A stretch of DNA of 64,000 bases from CAZMXP01 sp964570285 (GCA_964570285.1 CAZMXP010000007.1:1-64000), one strand, 5' to 3'. Positions 33,651 to 42,012 are shown, numbered from the stretch's first letter. Made by a program: numbers and translations. The notes: a model not told the origin generated them from the sequence alone.

Positions 33651-33923
33651 TTCCGTCCGCGGAGAGCGAAGGGTGGGAGCGAGCGCGGGTCGGGGGCGGA
33701 CGGAAGCACTAGGGCCTGTCTGAAAACCCCGCCGTCGGACCAAGGCCGAGCGAGGACAAGCCGGGCAAGGAGCGCCGGCGACCCGCATTAACGGAGAAAT
33801 GCGGCGAGCCGGCGCGACGCAGTCCCGGCGCAGCCGCAGCCGGCCGACTCCAGGCGGGGTTTTCAGACAGGCCCTAGTCAGGCGCGGGATCGAGGGGGGC
33901 GGGGGGGACGCGTGCCGCCGCGG
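33649..33923. repeat. Direct repeat C, right copy, split by an insert
   Basis: 33649-33708 and 33878-33923 together match the left copy at 32112-32216. The first bases overlap the ATPase stop codon. The 165 bases between them are the MITE-like element at 33709-33877. Confidence 0.75.
33709..33877. mobile_element. MITE-like element, 26-bp perfect inverted ends, CTAG duplication
   Basis: The ends read ACTAGGGCCTGTCTGAAAAC... and its exact complement, perfect over 26 bases including the flanking CTAG. The core of about 161 bp has no open frame of note. The uninterrupted left copy of repeat C shows what the empty site looks like, so insertion with a four-base CTAG target duplication is well supported. 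A YTAR-type four-base duplication and GGGCCTGT-like ends fit IS5-family elements, but no transposase is present in the window. Confidence 0.8.
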
Positions 33924-33928
33924 TGCGC

Positions 33929-34555
33929 TCAGGGGTGCGCGGGCAGTTGCGCCATGTAGCCGCTGATGCCGTTGAAGACGAACTGGATCGCGATGACGAG
34001 CACGACGAGGCCGAGCACGCGCTCCACGACGTTGGTCCCGGTCTGGCCGAGGGCCCGGTCGATGCGCGGCGCCTGGTGCAGGATCGCCCAGCTCGCGAGG
34101 CAGACGGCGACGATCGCGGCCACGACGGAGAGGACCGCGTACTTCTCGCGCATGACCATGACCGTCGTCATCGCGCCGGGGCCCGACAGCAGCGGGATCG
34201 CGAGCGGGATGATCGCGATGTCCTGCGGCGGCGAACTGTACTCCGACGGCGTGTCGCGCAGCTCCTTGCCGAGCATGTCGAAGGCGACCTTGCCGAGGTA
34301 GAGGCCGCCCGCGACGCGGAAGGCGTAGAGCGTGATGCCGAAAAACGCCATCAGCGGCCGGCCGATCAGCAGGAAGACGCCGAGCGTCACTGCGGCGGCG
34401 ATCGACGCGGTCCTGCTGAGCCGGCGCTTCTCCTGCTCCGTGTGGCCGCGCGCGAGCCGGTTGAAGACGAAGGCCGTCGAGATCGGGTTCACGATCGCGA
34501 AGAGCGTCCCCGTCGCGAGGACCGCCTGCACCAGCAATTCCCGGGTGGACGGCAC
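33929..34555 (-). CDS. marC: MarC-family integral membrane protein
   Basis: 208 aa from GTG 34555, six hydrophobic segments. Family features: LFAIVNPISTAFVFNRL in the first helix (NP motif), FGITLYAFRVAGGLYLGKVAFDML, and PLAIPLLSGPGAMTTVMV (second NP/GP-like motif). MarC proteins are widespread inner-membrane proteins of unknown transport function; the old link to multiple antibiotic resistance was withdrawn. Length is normal for the family. No in-frame ATG exists upstream without crossing into the 38-base gap to the phosphatase gene, with which it is probably co-transcribed. Its stop lies six bases from repeat C. Confidence 0.88.
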   Translation of the reverse strand: MPSTRELLVQAVLATGTLFAIVNPISTAFVFNRLARGHTEQEKRRLSRTASIAAAVTLGVFLLIGRPLMAFFGITLYAFRVAGGLYLGKVAFDMLGKELRDTPSEYSSPPQDIAIIPLAIPLLSGPGAMTTVMVMREKYAVLSVVAAIVAVCLASWAILHQAPRIDRALGQTGTNVVERVLGLVVLVIAIQFVFNGISGYMAQLPAHP

Positions 34556-34593
34556 GCGGGCATCATAGCCGGGCGGGCGGTCGCGCGGCGGCG

Positions 34594-35382
34594 TCAGCGA
34601 CCCCGCATCCGGCCCAGCGCCGCCTCCGCGAGGCCCGGCACGCAGAAGAGAAGCCCGTCCGGGTGGTCGAGGGCGCCGGTGTAGTCGAGCGGGGTGCCGC
34701 TCGCATCCGATGCGGAGCCGCCGGCCGCGATCACGAGCGCCGCCGGGCCCACGCTGTCCCACCACATCGTGCCGCCCTTCGGGTGCAGGTAGAGGTGGGC
34801 GCGGCCCGACAGCAGCCAGCCGACCTTGTAGCCGATGCTGCCGGCGGGGACCGTCCGCTTCGGCGCGAGGCGGCGCAGCGCCTCCTTCAGGCGCGCGCTC
34901 TGGTGGCTGCGGCTGTGGATCGCGACCGCCTGCGACGGATCGGCGAGGTGCGGCAGCGTGACGGGCGCTCCGTCCATCCGGACCCCGCCGCCGAGCGAGC
35001 CCCAGAAGAGCGTGCCATCCGCGGGCAGCGACAGCGCCCCCGCGGCGGGCGCGCCGTCGACGAGCAGTCCGATCATGCACGCGTACTCGGGAAGGCCGTC
35101 GGCATACTCGCGCGTGCCGTCGATGGGGTCCACGCACCAGACGCGCGTCGCCCCCCCCGGCACCCCCCCGTTCAACGTCTCCTCGGAGACGATCGCGTCG
35201 TCGGGGAACGCCTTCCGCAGCCCCGCGAGGATGACGCGTTCGCAGGCGAGATCCGCCTCGGTGACCGGCCCGAGGCCGCCGCCCTTGTCGCGGCGGAGGA
35301 CGCCGCGCTGCATCGACTTCGCCACCTTCCCCGCCTCGGCGACGAGATCGCGCGCACACTCGGCCTCCCGCTGCAGGTTCAT
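34594..35382 (-). CDS. cysQ: CysQ/inositol-monophosphatase-family phosphatase
   Basis: 262 aa. The metal and catalytic motifs of the family are intact: VTEADLACERVI, AIVSEET (Glu ligand), and VWCVDPIDGTREYADG (the DPIDGT site). A CysQ-like second half follows (SRSHQSARLKEAL, GSIGYKVGWLLSGRAHLYLHPKGGTMWWD). CysQ hydrolyses 3'-phosphoadenosine 5'-phosphate from sulfate assimilation; other members act on inositol or histidinol phosphate, so the substrate is only likely. The ending is WWDSVGPAALV rather than the usual WDTAAG. A C8-GGCA-C7 pair (35151-35169) encodes GGVPGG. It is followed by marC. Confidence 0.82.
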   Translation of the reverse strand: MNLQREAECARDLVAEAGKVAKSMQRGVLRRDKGGGLGPVTEADLACERVILAGLRKAFPDDAIVSEETLNGGVPGGATRVWCVDPIDGTREYADGLPEYACMIGLLVDGAPAAGALSLPADGTLFWGSLGGGVRMDGAPVTLPHLADPSQAVAIHSRSHQSARLKEALRRLAPKRTVPAGSIGYKVGWLLSGRAHLYLHPKGGTMWWDSVGPAALVIAAGGSASDASGTPLDYTGALDHPDGLLFCVPGLAEAALGRMRGR

Positions 35383-35594
35383 GCGTCGCCGCTCAGCCGC
35401 GAGCGGCGCCCCCCGGGTTTCCGCACACTGCGTGCAGCCGCCCGCGTGCCACGCCGCACGGCCAATGCGCGAGGTTCGCGTCGATCTCCTTCCGCACCGC
35501 CAAGATTGGTCTCCTGGGCTCTGCCTAGCGCACGGCATCAGCGGCGGCGCATCGCGCCGTCCGCTGCAGGCCGTCGTCCAACGGTCACACCAAA

Positions 35595-36455
35595 TTAGAC
35601 CGGATGGCGGAGACTCTCCAGGAAGGCCCGTGCCGCGACCGAGAGCGGGTGGCCCTTCTTTCGGATGACCGCGAGGGTGCGCTGGATGCGGAGACCGGGC
35701 AGTTCGATGACGCGCACCCGCGCATCGACGCCGAGGCGGCTCACGAAGGCGAGCCCCTGGTCGAGTTCGACCATGCGCAGGATCGACTGGATCGAGCGGA
35801 GTTCCATGACGACGCGCATGGCCACGCCGCGCTGCTCCAGCGCGCGGTCGATCAGGCGGCGGATCGCGGAGCCGCGCTCGAATCCGATCAGCGGCAGGCC
35901 GTCGAGGGATTTCAGGGGGGCGCGGGGGGGGAGCGGGTGCGCCCGCGCCGCGACGAGGACGATCGGGTCCTTGACGATCGGCTGCACGTGCAGCTCCTTC
36001 GAACGCGCCGGGAGCGTGATGATGCCGAGCTCGAGCTCCTCGCGGAGGACGTCGCCCTCGATCTCGCGGCTGCCGGCCTCCTTGAGCTGGAAGACGACGT
36101 CGGCGTGGTCTCTCCGGAAGGCGCGGATGACGCCCGGGAGCAGGAAGGAGACCGCCGTCGCGCCGCCGCCGATGCGGACGGTGCCGCGCTCGAGGCGCAG
36201 GTGGGCGCCGACGCTCTCCTTCAGGCGGGCGTAGCGGTCGAGCAGCGCCCGCCCCTCCTCCTCGACGAGGCGGCCGAGTTCGGTCAGGCGCACCCCCTTG
36301 CGGCTGCGCGCGAGCAGCGGCGTGCCGAATTCCTGTTCGAGGAGGTGGAGGCGGCGGCTCAGCGCCGGCTGCGTCAGGCCGAGCGCGGTCGCGGCGCCCG
36401 TGATCGCGCCGCGGCGGGCGACCTCGGAGAGGGTCTCCAGCAGCAGGAGGCTCAT
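35595..36455 (-). CDS. LysR-family transcriptional regulator
   Basis: 286 aa. The N-terminal winged helix-turn-helix (LLETLSEVARRGAITGAATALGLTQPALSRRLHLLEQEFG, residues about 5-44) is clear, with LLARSRKGVRLTELG following. The periplasmic-binding-like effector domain starts about residue 90. LysR proteins usually control the divergent gene next to them, which here is the aconitase 73 bases away, so control of the citric acid cycle by a carboxylate is a reasonable inference. A TATTAT box lies seven bases before its ATG. A twin G-tract (35915-35931) encodes Pro codons on this strand (LPPRAPL). Confidence 0.9.
   Translation of the reverse strand: MSLLLLETLSEVARRGAITGAATALGLTQPALSRRLHLLEQEFGTPLLARSRKGVRLTELGRLVEEEGRALLDRYARLKESVGAHLRLERGTVRIGGGATAVSFLLPGVIRAFRRDHADVVFQLKEAGSREIEGDVLREELELGIITLPARSKELHVQPIVKDPIVLVAARAHPLPPRAPLKSLDGLPLIGFERGSAIRRLIDRALEQRGVAMRVVMELRSIQSILRMVELDQGLAFVSRLGVDARVRVIELPGLRIQRTLAVIRKKGHPLSVAARAFLESLRHPV
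35915..35931. repeat. Twin G-tract, G6-CGC-G8
   Basis: G-CGC-G family member inside the LysR gene; on the coding strand it reads as Pro-Pro-Arg-Ala-Pro. Confidence 0.75.
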
Positions 36456-36528
36456 CCATAAGATAATAGCATGAATCGCATAGATAAAATCGTTTTTGCG
36501 TATGGAGGACGCGCGCTAGGATACCGGC
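36456..36528. promoter_or_regulatory. Divergent lysR-aconitase control region, AT-rich
   Basis: About 45 of these 73 bases form the most AT-rich island seen in the window (ATAAGATAATAGCATG, then ATAGATAAAATCG). TATTAT (36463-36468, minus strand) lies seven bases before the LysR start. TAGGAT (36517-36522) lies six bases before the aconitase ATG. Between them are direct GCAT...GCAT and AGATAA...AGATAA repeats. T-N11-A sites of LysR type can be drawn here, but the exact operator is not certain. Confidence 0.6.
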
Positions 36529-38799
36529 ATGGACAAGGACAACGTCGAAATCCCGGTCGCCGCCATCCGCAGGCTCTACGAGCGCATGGTCGCGTCGAAC
36601 GCCCGCTTCCGGCAGAAGCTCGGCCGGCCGCTGACCTGGTCGGAGAAGATCCTCTTCGCGCACCTGAGCGATCCCGAGGGGCAGGAACTCAAGCGCGGCG
36701 AGAGCCAGGGGCTCTTCCGCGTGGACCGGGTCGCGATGCAGGACGCGACGGCGCAGATGGCGCTGCTCCAGTTCATGCAGACCGGCCGCGCGCGGGTCGC
36801 GGTCCCCTCGACGGTGCACTGCGACCACCTGATCCGCGCCGAGACCGGCGCCAAGGCCGACCTCGGGCGCGCCGAGAGCGAGAACGGCGAGGTCTACCGC
36901 TTCCTCGCCGACTCCTCGCGCAAGTACGGCATCGGGTTCTGGAAGCCCGGCGCGGGCATCATCCACCAGGTCGTGCTCGAGAACTACGCCTTCCCCGGCG
37001 GCATGATGATCGGCACCGACAGCCACACGCCGAACGGCGGCGGCCTCGGCATGATCGCGATCGGCGTCGGCGGGGCGGATGCCGCGGAGGTCATGGCGGG
37101 CAGCGACTGGAGCGTCCGGATGCCGAAGCTGATCGGCGTCAAGCTCACGGGGAAGCCGAACGGCTGGACCTCGGCGAAGGACGTCATCCTGAAGGTCGCC
37201 GAGATCCTGACCGTCAGCGGCGGCACCGGCGCGATCGTCGAGTACTTCGGCCCAGGCACCGCGGCGCTCTCGACGACCGGCAAGGGGACGATCACCAACA
37301 TGGGCGCCGAGATCGGCGCGACGACGTCGCTCTTCCCCTACGACGCGCGGATGGCCGAGTACCTCCGCTCGACGGGGCGGAACGATCTCGCCGCGCTGAC
37401 CGAGGAGTTCGGCAGGGAACTCCGCTCCGACGCCGAGGTCGAGGGCGACCCGAAGCGCTTCTACGACCGGCTCATCGAGATCAACCTCGACACGCTCGAG
37501 CCGCACCTCGTCGGGCCGCACACCCCCGACCTCGCGCATCCGCTGTCGAGGATGAAGCAGGACGTCGAGAAGGAGGACTACCCCGACGAGTTCACGAACG
37601 CGCTCATCGGAAGCTGCACGAACTCCTCCTACGAGGACATGGGGCGCGCGGCGCATGTCGCCCGGCAGGCGGTCGCCGCGGGGCTCAAGGTCAAGCGCCC
37701 GCTGCTCGTCACCCCCGGCAGCGAGCGCGTGCACAAGACCATCCAGCGCGACGGCCAGCTCGAGACGCTGACGAAGGCCGGGGCGACCGTGCTCGCGAAC
37801 GCCTGCGGCCCCTGCATCGGCCAGTGGAAGCGGAGCGACATCAAGCCGGAGGAGCGCAACTCGATCCTCACGAGCTACAACCGCAACTTCCAGCGGCGCA
37901 ACGACGGCAGCGCCGCGACGCTCGCCTTCATCGGCAGCCCGGAGATCGTCACCGCGCTCGCCTTCGCGGGGCGGCTCAGCTTCGACCCGCGCCGTGACTC
38001 GATCCGGACCAAGGACGGCAAGGAGTTCCGCTTCGAGCCCCCGCACGCCGACGACCTGCCGCCCAAGGGGCTCGCGACCGATCCGGAGGGCTACGCGGCC
38101 CCGGCGCGCGCGGGGGAGAAGGTCGAGATCCGCGTCGCCCCCGACAGCGAGCGGCTGCAACTGCTCGAGCCGTTCGCGCCCTGGGACGGCAAGGACTTCA
38201 CCGACCTGCCGGTGCTGCTGAAGGCGAAGGGGAAGTGCACGACCGACCACATCAGCGCGGCCGGCCCGTGGCTCAAGTACCGCGGCCACCTCGACAGGAT
38301 CAGCGACAACATGTTCCTCGGCGCCGCGAACGCGTTCACCGGCGAGGAGGGGAGGGGCACGAACCAGCTTTCCGGCGAGAAGGGCAAGCTCTTCCACGAG
38401 ATCGCCCGCGACTACAGGAAGAAGGGCGTGCGCTGGGTCGTCTTCGGCGACGAGAACTACGGCGAGGGGTCGAGCCGCGAGCACGCGGCGATGTCGCCGC
38501 GCTTCCTCGGCTGCGCCGCGGTCATCGTCAAGAGCTTCGCGCGCATCCACGAGACGAACCTGAAGAAGCAGGGCGTGCTGCCGCTCACGCTGAAGAGCCC
38601 CGCCGACTACGACAAGGTCGAAGAGGGGGACCGCGTCACCGTCGCCGGCCTCGCGCCGGGGCGCGACGTCGAGGTCTCGCTGCGCCACAAGGGGGGGCGC
38701 ACCGAGAAGATCCTCTGCCGCCACACGATGACGGCGGAGCAGTTCGAGTGGTTCAAGGCCGGATCGGCGCTCGCGTGGATCGGCAAGTCCTCCTCCTGA
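36529..38799 (+). CDS. Aconitate hydratase, mitochondrial type
   Basis: 756 aa, converting citrate to isocitrate in the citric acid cycle. The [4Fe-4S] ligands are Cys363 (IGSCTNSSYEDM), Cys426 and Cys429 (ANACGPCIGQW), with the same 63- and 3-residue spacing as the mitochondrial enzyme. Other conserved segments are MIGTDSHTPNGGGLGMIAIGVGG, CTTDHISAAGPWLKYRGHL and GDENYGEGSSREHAA. Both the length and the sequence around these sites match the mitochondrial (aconitase-2-like) branch rather than the about 890-aa AcnA or the AcnB types. It has no ribosome site but a TAGGAT box six bases upstream. A LysR gene is divergent. The stop overlaps the next gene. Confidence 0.95.
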   Translation: MDKDNVEIPVAAIRRLYERMVASNARFRQKLGRPLTWSEKILFAHLSDPEGQELKRGESQGLFRVDRVAMQDATAQMALLQFMQTGRARVAVPSTVHCDHLIRAETGAKADLGRAESENGEVYRFLADSSRKYGIGFWKPGAGIIHQVVLENYAFPGGMMIGTDSHTPNGGGLGMIAIGVGGADAAEVMAGSDWSVRMPKLIGVKLTGKPNGWTSAKDVILKVAEILTVSGGTGAIVEYFGPGTAALSTTGKGTITNMGAEIGATTSLFPYDARMAEYLRSTGRNDLAALTEEFGRELRSDAEVEGDPKRFYDRLIEINLDTLEPHLVGPHTPDLAHPLSRMKQDVEKEDYPDEFTNALIGSCTNSSYEDMGRAAHVARQAVAAGLKVKRPLLVTPGSERVHKTIQRDGQLETLTKAGATVLANACGPCIGQWKRSDIKPEERNSILTSYNRNFQRRNDGSAATLAFIGSPEIVTALAFAGRLSFDPRRDSIRTKDGKEFRFEPPHADDLPPKGLATDPEGYAAPARAGEKVEIRVAPDSERLQLLEPFAPWDGKDFTDLPVLLKAKGKCTTDHISAAGPWLKYRGHLDRISDNMFLGAANAFTGEEGRGTNQLSGEKGKLFHEIARDYRKKGVRWVVFGDENYGEGSSREHAAMSPRFLGCAAVIVKSFARIHETNLKKQGVLPLTLKSPADYDKVEEGDRVTVAGLAPGRDVEVSLRHKGGRTEKILCRHTMTAEQFEWFKAGSALAWIGKSSS

Positions 38800-40814
38800 T
38801 GCTGCTCGGGTCCCCGGCTGTCGCCGGGGACCCTTATGAGGATTACCTGGCGCGGGCACCGGAATTCCGCTCCGTGGCCGAGGTGCCGGCGCGCTCGCCG
38901 GACTGGCTCTACATGCCTTGGCGATACGAGTGGCCGATCGGCACCGGCGACGAGGGGGGGCAATTCTGCCGCGACCACGGCATCGGCGGGGGCTTCACCG
39001 ACCACGGCGAGGGACCGCTCGACTGGCTTACGAAGTGGGGGCTCCGCTTCTACAACGACCATACCGCCGGCAAGGGGACGCTCTACCTGCGCGAGGCCAA
39101 TGCCAGCGAGAAGTGGAAGGGGGTGCAGCGCGACGCCAGCGCGATCCGCCCCGTCCCGCTGGACGAGGGCGCTCTGGAGGGGGCCCGGGGGATCGTGCGG
39201 AAGAACCTCGCCGAGGTCTCGAAGAGCGCCCTGCGCTGGGCCTATGCGCTCGACGACGAGGTCTCGTGGGGGGTCTTCGTGCGCCCGATGTGCTGGCGCG
39301 TGCGGGGCGACGAGCAGCACTTCGCCGACTGGCTCGCCACGCTCTACGGCACGAAACGCGAGCCGCGCCATGTCAACGCCGACGACGCGCTGCGGCAGCT
39401 CGACCGCCCGCTGCGCGAGATCGACTTCTCCGCCTTCCTCGACCGGATGAGCTACCAGGACTCGGTCTTCGCCGAGTTCGTCGGCGCGCTCGTCGAGACG
39501 GCGAACGAGGTCGATCCCCTGACCCCCTGCGGCGTCGTCGGCGCGCAGGCGCCTTCGCTCTGGGGCGGCTACGACTACGCGAAGCTGATGCGCAAGGTGC
39601 AGTTCCTCGAGGCCTACGACACCGGCTCCGCGCCCGAGATCGCGCGCTCGCTCTCCCCCCGCGCCCCCCTCGTCTCGACCCATTTCCACAGCAAGGAGCC
39701 CGGCTGGGACTCCTGGTTCGCCTGGTCGCGCTTCGCCCACGGCCAGCGGGGCCTGATCGGCTGGGTGGAGGGGTGGTTCGACGGCAAGACGCCGAAGCCG
39801 TGGCTTTCGGAGTTCGCGCCGGTGCTGCGCGAGCTGTCGCGCCTCGGCCCGCGCACCGCCGGAGCGCGCTGGGAGAACGACGGCATCGCGCTCTACTACT
39901 CGCACCCGTCGGTGCAGGTCTCGTGGATCCTCGACAGCGAGGCGCACGGGAGCACGTGGCCGAACCGCAACCGCGACGCGGAGCTGGGCACTTCGGCGAC
40001 GGTGCGGCGCGCGTGGGAGTTCCTGCTCAATGACGCGGGGCTGCAGTACGACTTTCTCGCCTATGACACCGTGGGAAGGGAGGGGGTGCCGGGGGAGGTC
40101 AGGGTGCTGATCCTGCCTGCCTGCTTCGCGCTGTCGGATGTCGAGGCGCAGAAGATCCGCGCGTTCGCGGCGCGCGGCGGCGTCGTCGTCGCCGACTTCA
40201 TGTGCGGCCTCTTCGACCAGCACGGGCGCGGGCGCGCGCGGGGCGCGCTCGACGACCTCTTCGGCGTCGAGCATTCAGGCACGCTGCGCGCGAAGGACTT
40301 CTTCGGCGCCCGCCTCTGGGTCGAGAGCGACCAGGACAAGGGCTATGGGGCGAGGAGCTATGACGAACTGTTCGGCACCGTCTCCTCCGCCCAGCGCGAC
40401 GGCTTTGCGGTGCCCGAGCGCGGCGTGCAGGGCAACGCGCGCTACCTGAACCTCTCGCCGGCGCGCTACGTCGCGCTGCGCGAGGCGGGCCTCGCGAAGC
40501 CCCGCCACCTGCAGCACTTCGTCGGCCCGCTCGGGGTCGTGCCCTTCGCCACCGTCGGGTCGGAGACGCCGGTCGAGATCACGCGCTTCCGCAAGGGCGA
40601 CCGCCTGCTGCTGTTCGTCATCGCGAACCCGGCGATGCGCATCGACGGCACGCGGCAGGTGCTGCCGGGCAGCGAGCGCATCGTGCTGCGCTTCGCCGCG
40701 CCCGCCACGGCGGTGCGCAACGAGCGCACCGGGGAGGAACTCGGCGACGGGAGCGAGTTCGCCTTCGACTTCGACCGCACGGCGGCGGTGCTCCTCTCGC
40801 TCGATGCGAGGTGA
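38775..40814 (+). CDS. Secreted glycosidase-like protein (GH42-like trimer domain)
   Basis: 679 aa from GTG 38775, which overlaps the aconitase gene by 25 bases; this start gives a signal peptide (VDRQVLLLMLLGSPAVAG). ATG 38799 would leave it too short. The first 400 residues look like a TIM barrel with acidic candidates in WAYALDDEVSWG and NEVDPLTP. Residues about 375-530 (IALYYSHPSVQVSWILD, VRVLILPACFALSDVEAQKI, FAARGGVVVADFMCGLF) resemble the beta-galactosidase trimerisation (class I glutaminase-like) domain of GH42. A C-terminal beta domain follows. The substrate is unknown. Co-transcription with aconitase is likely from the overlap, but no functional link is evident. Confidence 0.68.
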   Translation: MDRQVLLLMLLGSPAVAGDPYEDYLARAPEFRSVAEVPARSPDWLYMPWRYEWPIGTGDEGGQFCRDHGIGGGFTDHGEGPLDWLTKWGLRFYNDHTAGKGTLYLREANASEKWKGVQRDASAIRPVPLDEGALEGARGIVRKNLAEVSKSALRWAYALDDEVSWGVFVRPMCWRVRGDEQHFADWLATLYGTKREPRHVNADDALRQLDRPLREIDFSAFLDRMSYQDSVFAEFVGALVETANEVDPLTPCGVVGAQAPSLWGGYDYAKLMRKVQFLEAYDTGSAPEIARSLSPRAPLVSTHFHSKEPGWDSWFAWSRFAHGQRGLIGWVEGWFDGKTPKPWLSEFAPVLRELSRLGPRTAGARWENDGIALYYSHPSVQVSWILDSEAHGSTWPNRNRDAELGTSATVRRAWEFLLNDAGLQYDFLAYDTVGREGVPGEVRVLILPACFALSDVEAQKIRAFAARGGVVVADFMCGLFDQHGRGRARGALDDLFGVEHSGTLRAKDFFGARLWVESDQDKGYGARSYDELFGTVSSAQRDGFAVPERGVQGNARYLNLSPARYVALREAGLAKPRHLQHFVGPLGVVPFATVGSETPVEITRFRKGDRLLLFVIANPAMRIDGTRQVLPGSERIVLRFAAPATAVRNERTGEELGDGSEFAFDFDRTAAVLLSLDAR

Positions 40815-40833
40815 GGCCGGAGGAGCAGGAGGA

Positions 40834-40980
40834 GCACAGAGGCGCAGCGCGGCTCCACGCCGCAACCAGAGGAGCGACGGACGAACGCCGCGCTGCGCTT
40901 AGTGAGGAGCTGCCAGGTCCGGGTGATGCGCGCGGGGGCGGGGCTGCTTGTGTCTCCCCTCCACCGCGTCGGATCGCCAG
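40834..40980. repeat. Dispersed repeat family A, copy 3
   Basis: The core runs from CACAGAGGCGCAGCGCGGC to CGCCGCGCTGCG, followed by about 80 bases (GGTCCGGGTGATGCGCGCGG and on) that also follow the core in the copy at 342-470. It starts 20 bases after the glycosidase-like gene stop. Confidence 0.7.
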
Positions 40981-41057
40981 CCAGTAGCGCAAGCATCGGG
41001 CGCGAACGCCCTCGCGACGGCCTTCGGGCGATCCGGATCGAGAGTATTGGATTTGAT

Positions 41058-41160
41058 GAGGAACCCAGGATAGGGAGGAACCCATGAACGCAAGGGGGTG
41101 CATCCCGGGACGCAGATGCATAAAGACAGCCCCTTCCTCGGTTCCTGGGTTCCTTCTTCC
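41058..41160. repeat. Inverted-repeat remnant related to GxxExxY cassette ends
   Basis: The left arm has GAGGAACCCAGGATAGGGAG then GAACCCATGAA. The right arm has TTCCTCGGTTCCTGGGTTCC. Both match the arms of the element at 59033-59506 (AAGGAACCCAGGA...AGGAACCCATG and complement). Only about 45 bases lie between the arms and there is no gene, so this looks like an empty or internally deleted relative. Confidence 0.7.
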
Positions 41161-41291
41161 AACCTCACGACGAAGGCAGTGGTCCGCCGCAGCGCGCAGT
41201 CCCGGTGGCATTGACCACGCAACCGGGCGAGTGCTGGCCGCTGGACGCGCTGCGCCGAGGAGTCATCACGAGGGTGCGGGCGGGGGGGCCC

Positions 41292-41318
41292 TTGACGGGG
41301 GGCTGTGTCATGCATGAT
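41292..41318 (+). promoter_or_regulatory. vapBC promoter and operator palindrome
   Basis: TTGACG (41292-41297) is a good -35; CATGAT (41313-41318) is a possible -10 at a short 15-base spacing. The perfect palindrome TCATGCATGA (41308-41317) covers that box and lies seven bases before the antitoxin ATG, a usual place for autorepression by a VapBC complex. Confidence 0.5.
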
Positions 41319-41324
41319 AAGTGC

Positions 41325-41558
41325 ATGGCGGTGAAGACGATCACCATCGACATCGAGGCCTACGAGGTCCTCGCGAGACTCAAGAGAAAGGGCCAGTCCT
41401 TTTCGCAGGTCATCAAGGAGCGCCTCGGCGGGCGGACGACCGGCAACGACCTGCTGATCGCGCTCGGTCAGGTGGACGTGGCCGCCGACACCGTTGCGAG
41501 TCTGGAGCGCCAGATCAAGTCCCGCAAGCGGAGCGTGGCCCGGGCGCCCCGATTGTGA
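41325..41558 (+). CDS. vapB: VapB-family antitoxin
   Basis: 77 aa from ATG 41325. The N-terminus AVKTITIDIEAYEVLARLKRKGQSFSQVIKERL matches the VapB antitoxin family (ribbon-helix-helix-like DNA-binding start; residue span 2-34). The C-terminal part is charged and would bind the toxin. An in-frame upstream ATG at 41310 lies inside the operator palindrome and is less likely. The stop overlaps the GTG of the PIN toxin gene (GTGA), the normal coupled arrangement. The antitoxin-toxin complex probably represses its own promoter through the palindrome at 41308. Confidence 0.8.
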   Translation: MAVKTITIDIEAYEVLARLKRKGQSFSQVIKERLGGRTTGNDLLIALGQVDVAADTVASLERQIKSRKRSVARAPRL

Positions 41559-41959
41559 TCCATCTCGACACCTCGTTCGTCGTCGATCTGCTTCGAGAGG
41601 CAGCGCGCGGCAACCGGGGGCCCGCCACGACCATCCTCGGCGAGCTGGGGATGGAGGAGCTGTTCGTGTCGCTGCACGTCGCCTGCGAACTCTCCGCGGG
41701 AGTGGAACTCTCCCGTACACCGGTTCGCGAGCGAGAGAGCGTGAGTCGCCTCCTCGCGGGCATCCCGATCGTCCTCCCCGGCGACGGGTTTCCGCGGATC
41801 TACGGGAGGCTCCGCGCCGCGCTGGGCCGCTCCGGCCAGCGCGTCTCGACGATGGACCTGCTCATCGCGACAGCCTGCATCGAAGCCGACGCCCGTCTCG
41901 CCACGCGCAACGCGAAGGACTTCGGGCGCGTGCCCGGATTGGAAGTCATCGGATACTGA
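41555..41959 (+). CDS. vapC: VapC-type PIN-domain ribonuclease toxin
   Basis: 134 aa, GTG start overlapping vapB. The PIN-domain acidic residues are all present: Asp in HLDTSFVVDLLRE, Glu in ACELSAGVEL, Asp in VSTMDLLIATACIE and Asp in ATRNAKDFGRVPGL. VapC toxins cut tRNA or rRNA and are held inactive by VapB. The pair seems intact, in contrast to the two decayed toxin genes elsewhere in the window. It lies next to a run of repeats, as is usual for mobile toxin-antitoxin modules. Confidence 0.88.
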   Translation: MIHLDTSFVVDLLREAARGNRGPATTILGELGMEELFVSLHVACELSAGVELSRTPVRERESVSRLLAGIPIVLPGDGFPRIYGRLRAALGRSGQRVSTMDLLIATACIEADARLATRNAKDFGRVPGLEVIGY

Positions 41960-42012
41960 CTGCGCGCGCGGTGAACGGGGTCAGCGAGACCCGATACCGG
42001 CGCACGGAGGGC

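Larger units (their letters stand above)
40815..41324. other. Repeat-filled intergenic region
   Basis: 510 bases with no supported gene. They contain dispersed repeat family A copy 3 (40834-40980), then an inverted-repeat remnant (41058-41160) related to the ends of the GxxExxY cassette at 59 kb, and finally the vapBC control region. Confidence 0.7.

Noticed and set aside
34594..38859. A 1421-codon open frame on the minus strand across the LysR-aconitase region
   Set aside because: Only its last 262 codons are a gene (CysQ-like). The rest is antisense to LysR and aconitase and arises because stop codons are rare in very GC-rich DNA.
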